64,000 nt of DNA from positions 4,279,874-4,343,873 of the forward strand of contig VXAI01000021.1 in the NCBI GenBank assembly GCA_013399305.1. The letters are read 5' to 3'. Both the position numbers and the translations under genes were made by a program. This document shows positions 62,313 through 64,000 of the stretch, in pieces. The notes below the pieces were generated by a model. It was given only the letters and a program-made list of their open reading frames with translations, had not been told where the DNA came from and did no database searches. Position 1 is the first letter of the stretch. Every line of letters starts with the position of its first letter. This stretch comes from Rostratula benghalensis. Its lineage: Eukaryota > Chordata > Aves > Charadriiformes > Rostratulidae.

Positions 62313-64000
62313 ATCAGCAAAAAACACTTAAAAAATACTGTTGTAAGGAAAAAGGTTGTTCTTTGTAAATTTGGTGTGTTATTTTTAAAATATAAACACA
62401 TTTTTGCATATGCATCACAACCTTAATTGTTCAAACTTTCAACTGCATCTAGTTATAAATATATAATTTTACCACTGTGTTAAACTAGGAAACTGAGGAT
62501 GAAGTAGGTCATGGACTCTCCAGTAGTTACGCCTGAAATCCTGTGAAAGGTGATAACATGAGAATTTAACAGTTGCCTTCTGGTTGCCAAAATCTTAAAA
62601 AAAAAAATAAAAACAAAAATAAAAAATAAAAGGAAGAAGAAAAAAACCCACAAAAAAATTTAAGCATATTCTGTACATACAGAAAAACACAATCCTGAAG
62701 ATGATCAATTGATGCTAGGGACGAGAAAGCATCTAAAGCTCAGAGGACCATGGTGGTGAAACTACAGTTCATTTAAAAAAATAAATAAATTATGAGACTT
62801 CATTAGCTTACACTGAAGTGGAGAAACTTAAAAGTCTTCTCTAACTTAAAAGCTGTAACAAAGAAAGCAGAGGAAGCAAAGAAACAAAGGAGCAAAGGAA
62901 ATAGAAGTATGTCTTGTGAAATTAAGCAGTGGGGTTTTGTTCCTCCTCCCTATGTCTTTGACAACAGAGGAAGTCAATGAAAATGATAGACTGATGTTCA
63001 AGCAACATAACTTGATTATTCTAGTAGCAGTGAAAGGGAAATGCTGCAAATAATTCATCAGAATACCAGAGAATCAAAAAGGAAAAAAGAAAAAAAGAAA
63101 AAAGCCCATGACAATATACTGTATATTCTGGCATGATAAGTTGCTTCACACAGCAGATAATTTATCCAAGCTGTGTGATACATCTCATTAAAGGAGCAAC
63201 CACCAAAAGTAACTTCTGATTTGCTACGTGCTGCTCAATCGATCAAAAAACACTCTCTTCATACTTGTAATGTTGGCACTAAGAAAAGTGCTGAAATATG
63301 TCACCTTATTTTGAAATACCTTATAGCAAATTAATATATTCTACGTTACAAAGTACTTTGTTTACTGAACGACAGTATGTTAACTAGAGTCAGTGTAAAA
63401 TGCTGCAGTAAACAGGGTTACTTTCCATTGATTTTTAGTGCACTGCGTGATGAGTGTATGCTAGTCCAATGCTTCTTGTCTGACATGGCAGATAAATTGA
63501 CAAAAAAACTTTAGGATGCCTGATTAATTTGATAGATTAGAAGGTATACCACAAGTGAGGAGTAAGATGCAATGGTACAACTTTACTAGGCTTTAAGAAA
63601 TGAGAGGAGGAGAGGAGATGTACAAATAGATTGATTATAGTATCTACTATATCACGCAGTTCTACTTTTATTTTTTTCTGCTTCTATATTCAAAAGATGA
63701 AAGGAAAGAAAAACATTTTGTTTACTCGACTGGTAATGTTTATTTCTTGGAAATAGCAGATGTGTCAAACGACTGCCACTGAACATTCCTATATGGCCTT
63801 GACAAATGTTAATGCAAAGTTTGCACAAAACTATTCACTGTGAAAGTTACTGCTATTCTGAATTTCTCAAATCTGCATAAAGTCATAAAAACTTATATTA
63901 CTAAGATAGGAGGTAAAAAATTAAGAGCCATAACCTTATGAGATTCTAAACAGCGTGACATGAAAAGCAGCACATCAACAGAAGTCTCAGTGAAGTGCCT
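62313..64000. other. Non-coding stretch to window end
   Basis: AT-rich, with A-rich simple repeats at 62597-62648 and 63076-63103. No gene or named element recognised. Confidence 0.6.

Noticed and set aside
1..64000. tRNA, snRNA, rRNA genes, CRISPR arrays and bacterial-type operons
   Set aside because: None seen on either strand by reading; the sequence is eukaryotic and has no regularly spaced repeats.

Overview
The window is AT-rich vertebrate nuclear DNA, almost certainly from a bird. The main evidence is at least eight CR1 LINE fragments, several ending in the typical CR1 tail of ATTCTRTG-like octamers. There is also one LTR and a few very old amniote repeats. It looks like a long intron or gene-poor interval: I see no complete protein-coding gene, no RNA gene and no CRISPR array. 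There is a single G of unknown identity (N at 19706) and one assembly gap (21 Ns, 33387-33407).

Layout. 1-2.5 kb: nothing recognisable. 2.54-4.11 kb: a very decayed CR1, minus strand. 9.18-9.80 kb and 14.95-16.14 kb: two younger CR1 copies, minus strand. 12.53-12.69 kb: a possible minus-strand coding exon. 19.7-20.18 kb: an LTR in minus orientation. 22.98-23.36 kb: a block that looks regulatory, with duplicated homeodomain-type sites and an exon-like 66-base segment. 36.09-36.27 kb: an internal CR1 scrap. 45.76-45.86 kb: a CR1 3' tail. 45.88-46.22 kb: the only CpG island. 48.1-49.45 kb: two old palindromic, MITE-like repeats. 52.4-53.3 kb: a second regulatory-looking block. 55.88-56.83 kb: an old LINE of the CR1/L3 type. 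58.99-59.09, 60.69-61.32 and 62.28-62.31 kb: more CR1 pieces.

How it fits together (inference). The CpG island, a well-placed ATG and a consensus splice donor on the minus strand at 45870-45880 suggest the first exon of a minus-strand gene. Its open reading phase matches the exon candidate 33 kb downstream at 12528-12687, so the two could be exons 1 and 2, joined by an intron that holds most of the window's repeats. I could not recognise the protein family. The rest of the gene would lie beyond position 1. I found no sign of an undescribed biological system; the best leads are this unassigned gene model, the 23.1 kb element and the fossil repeats.
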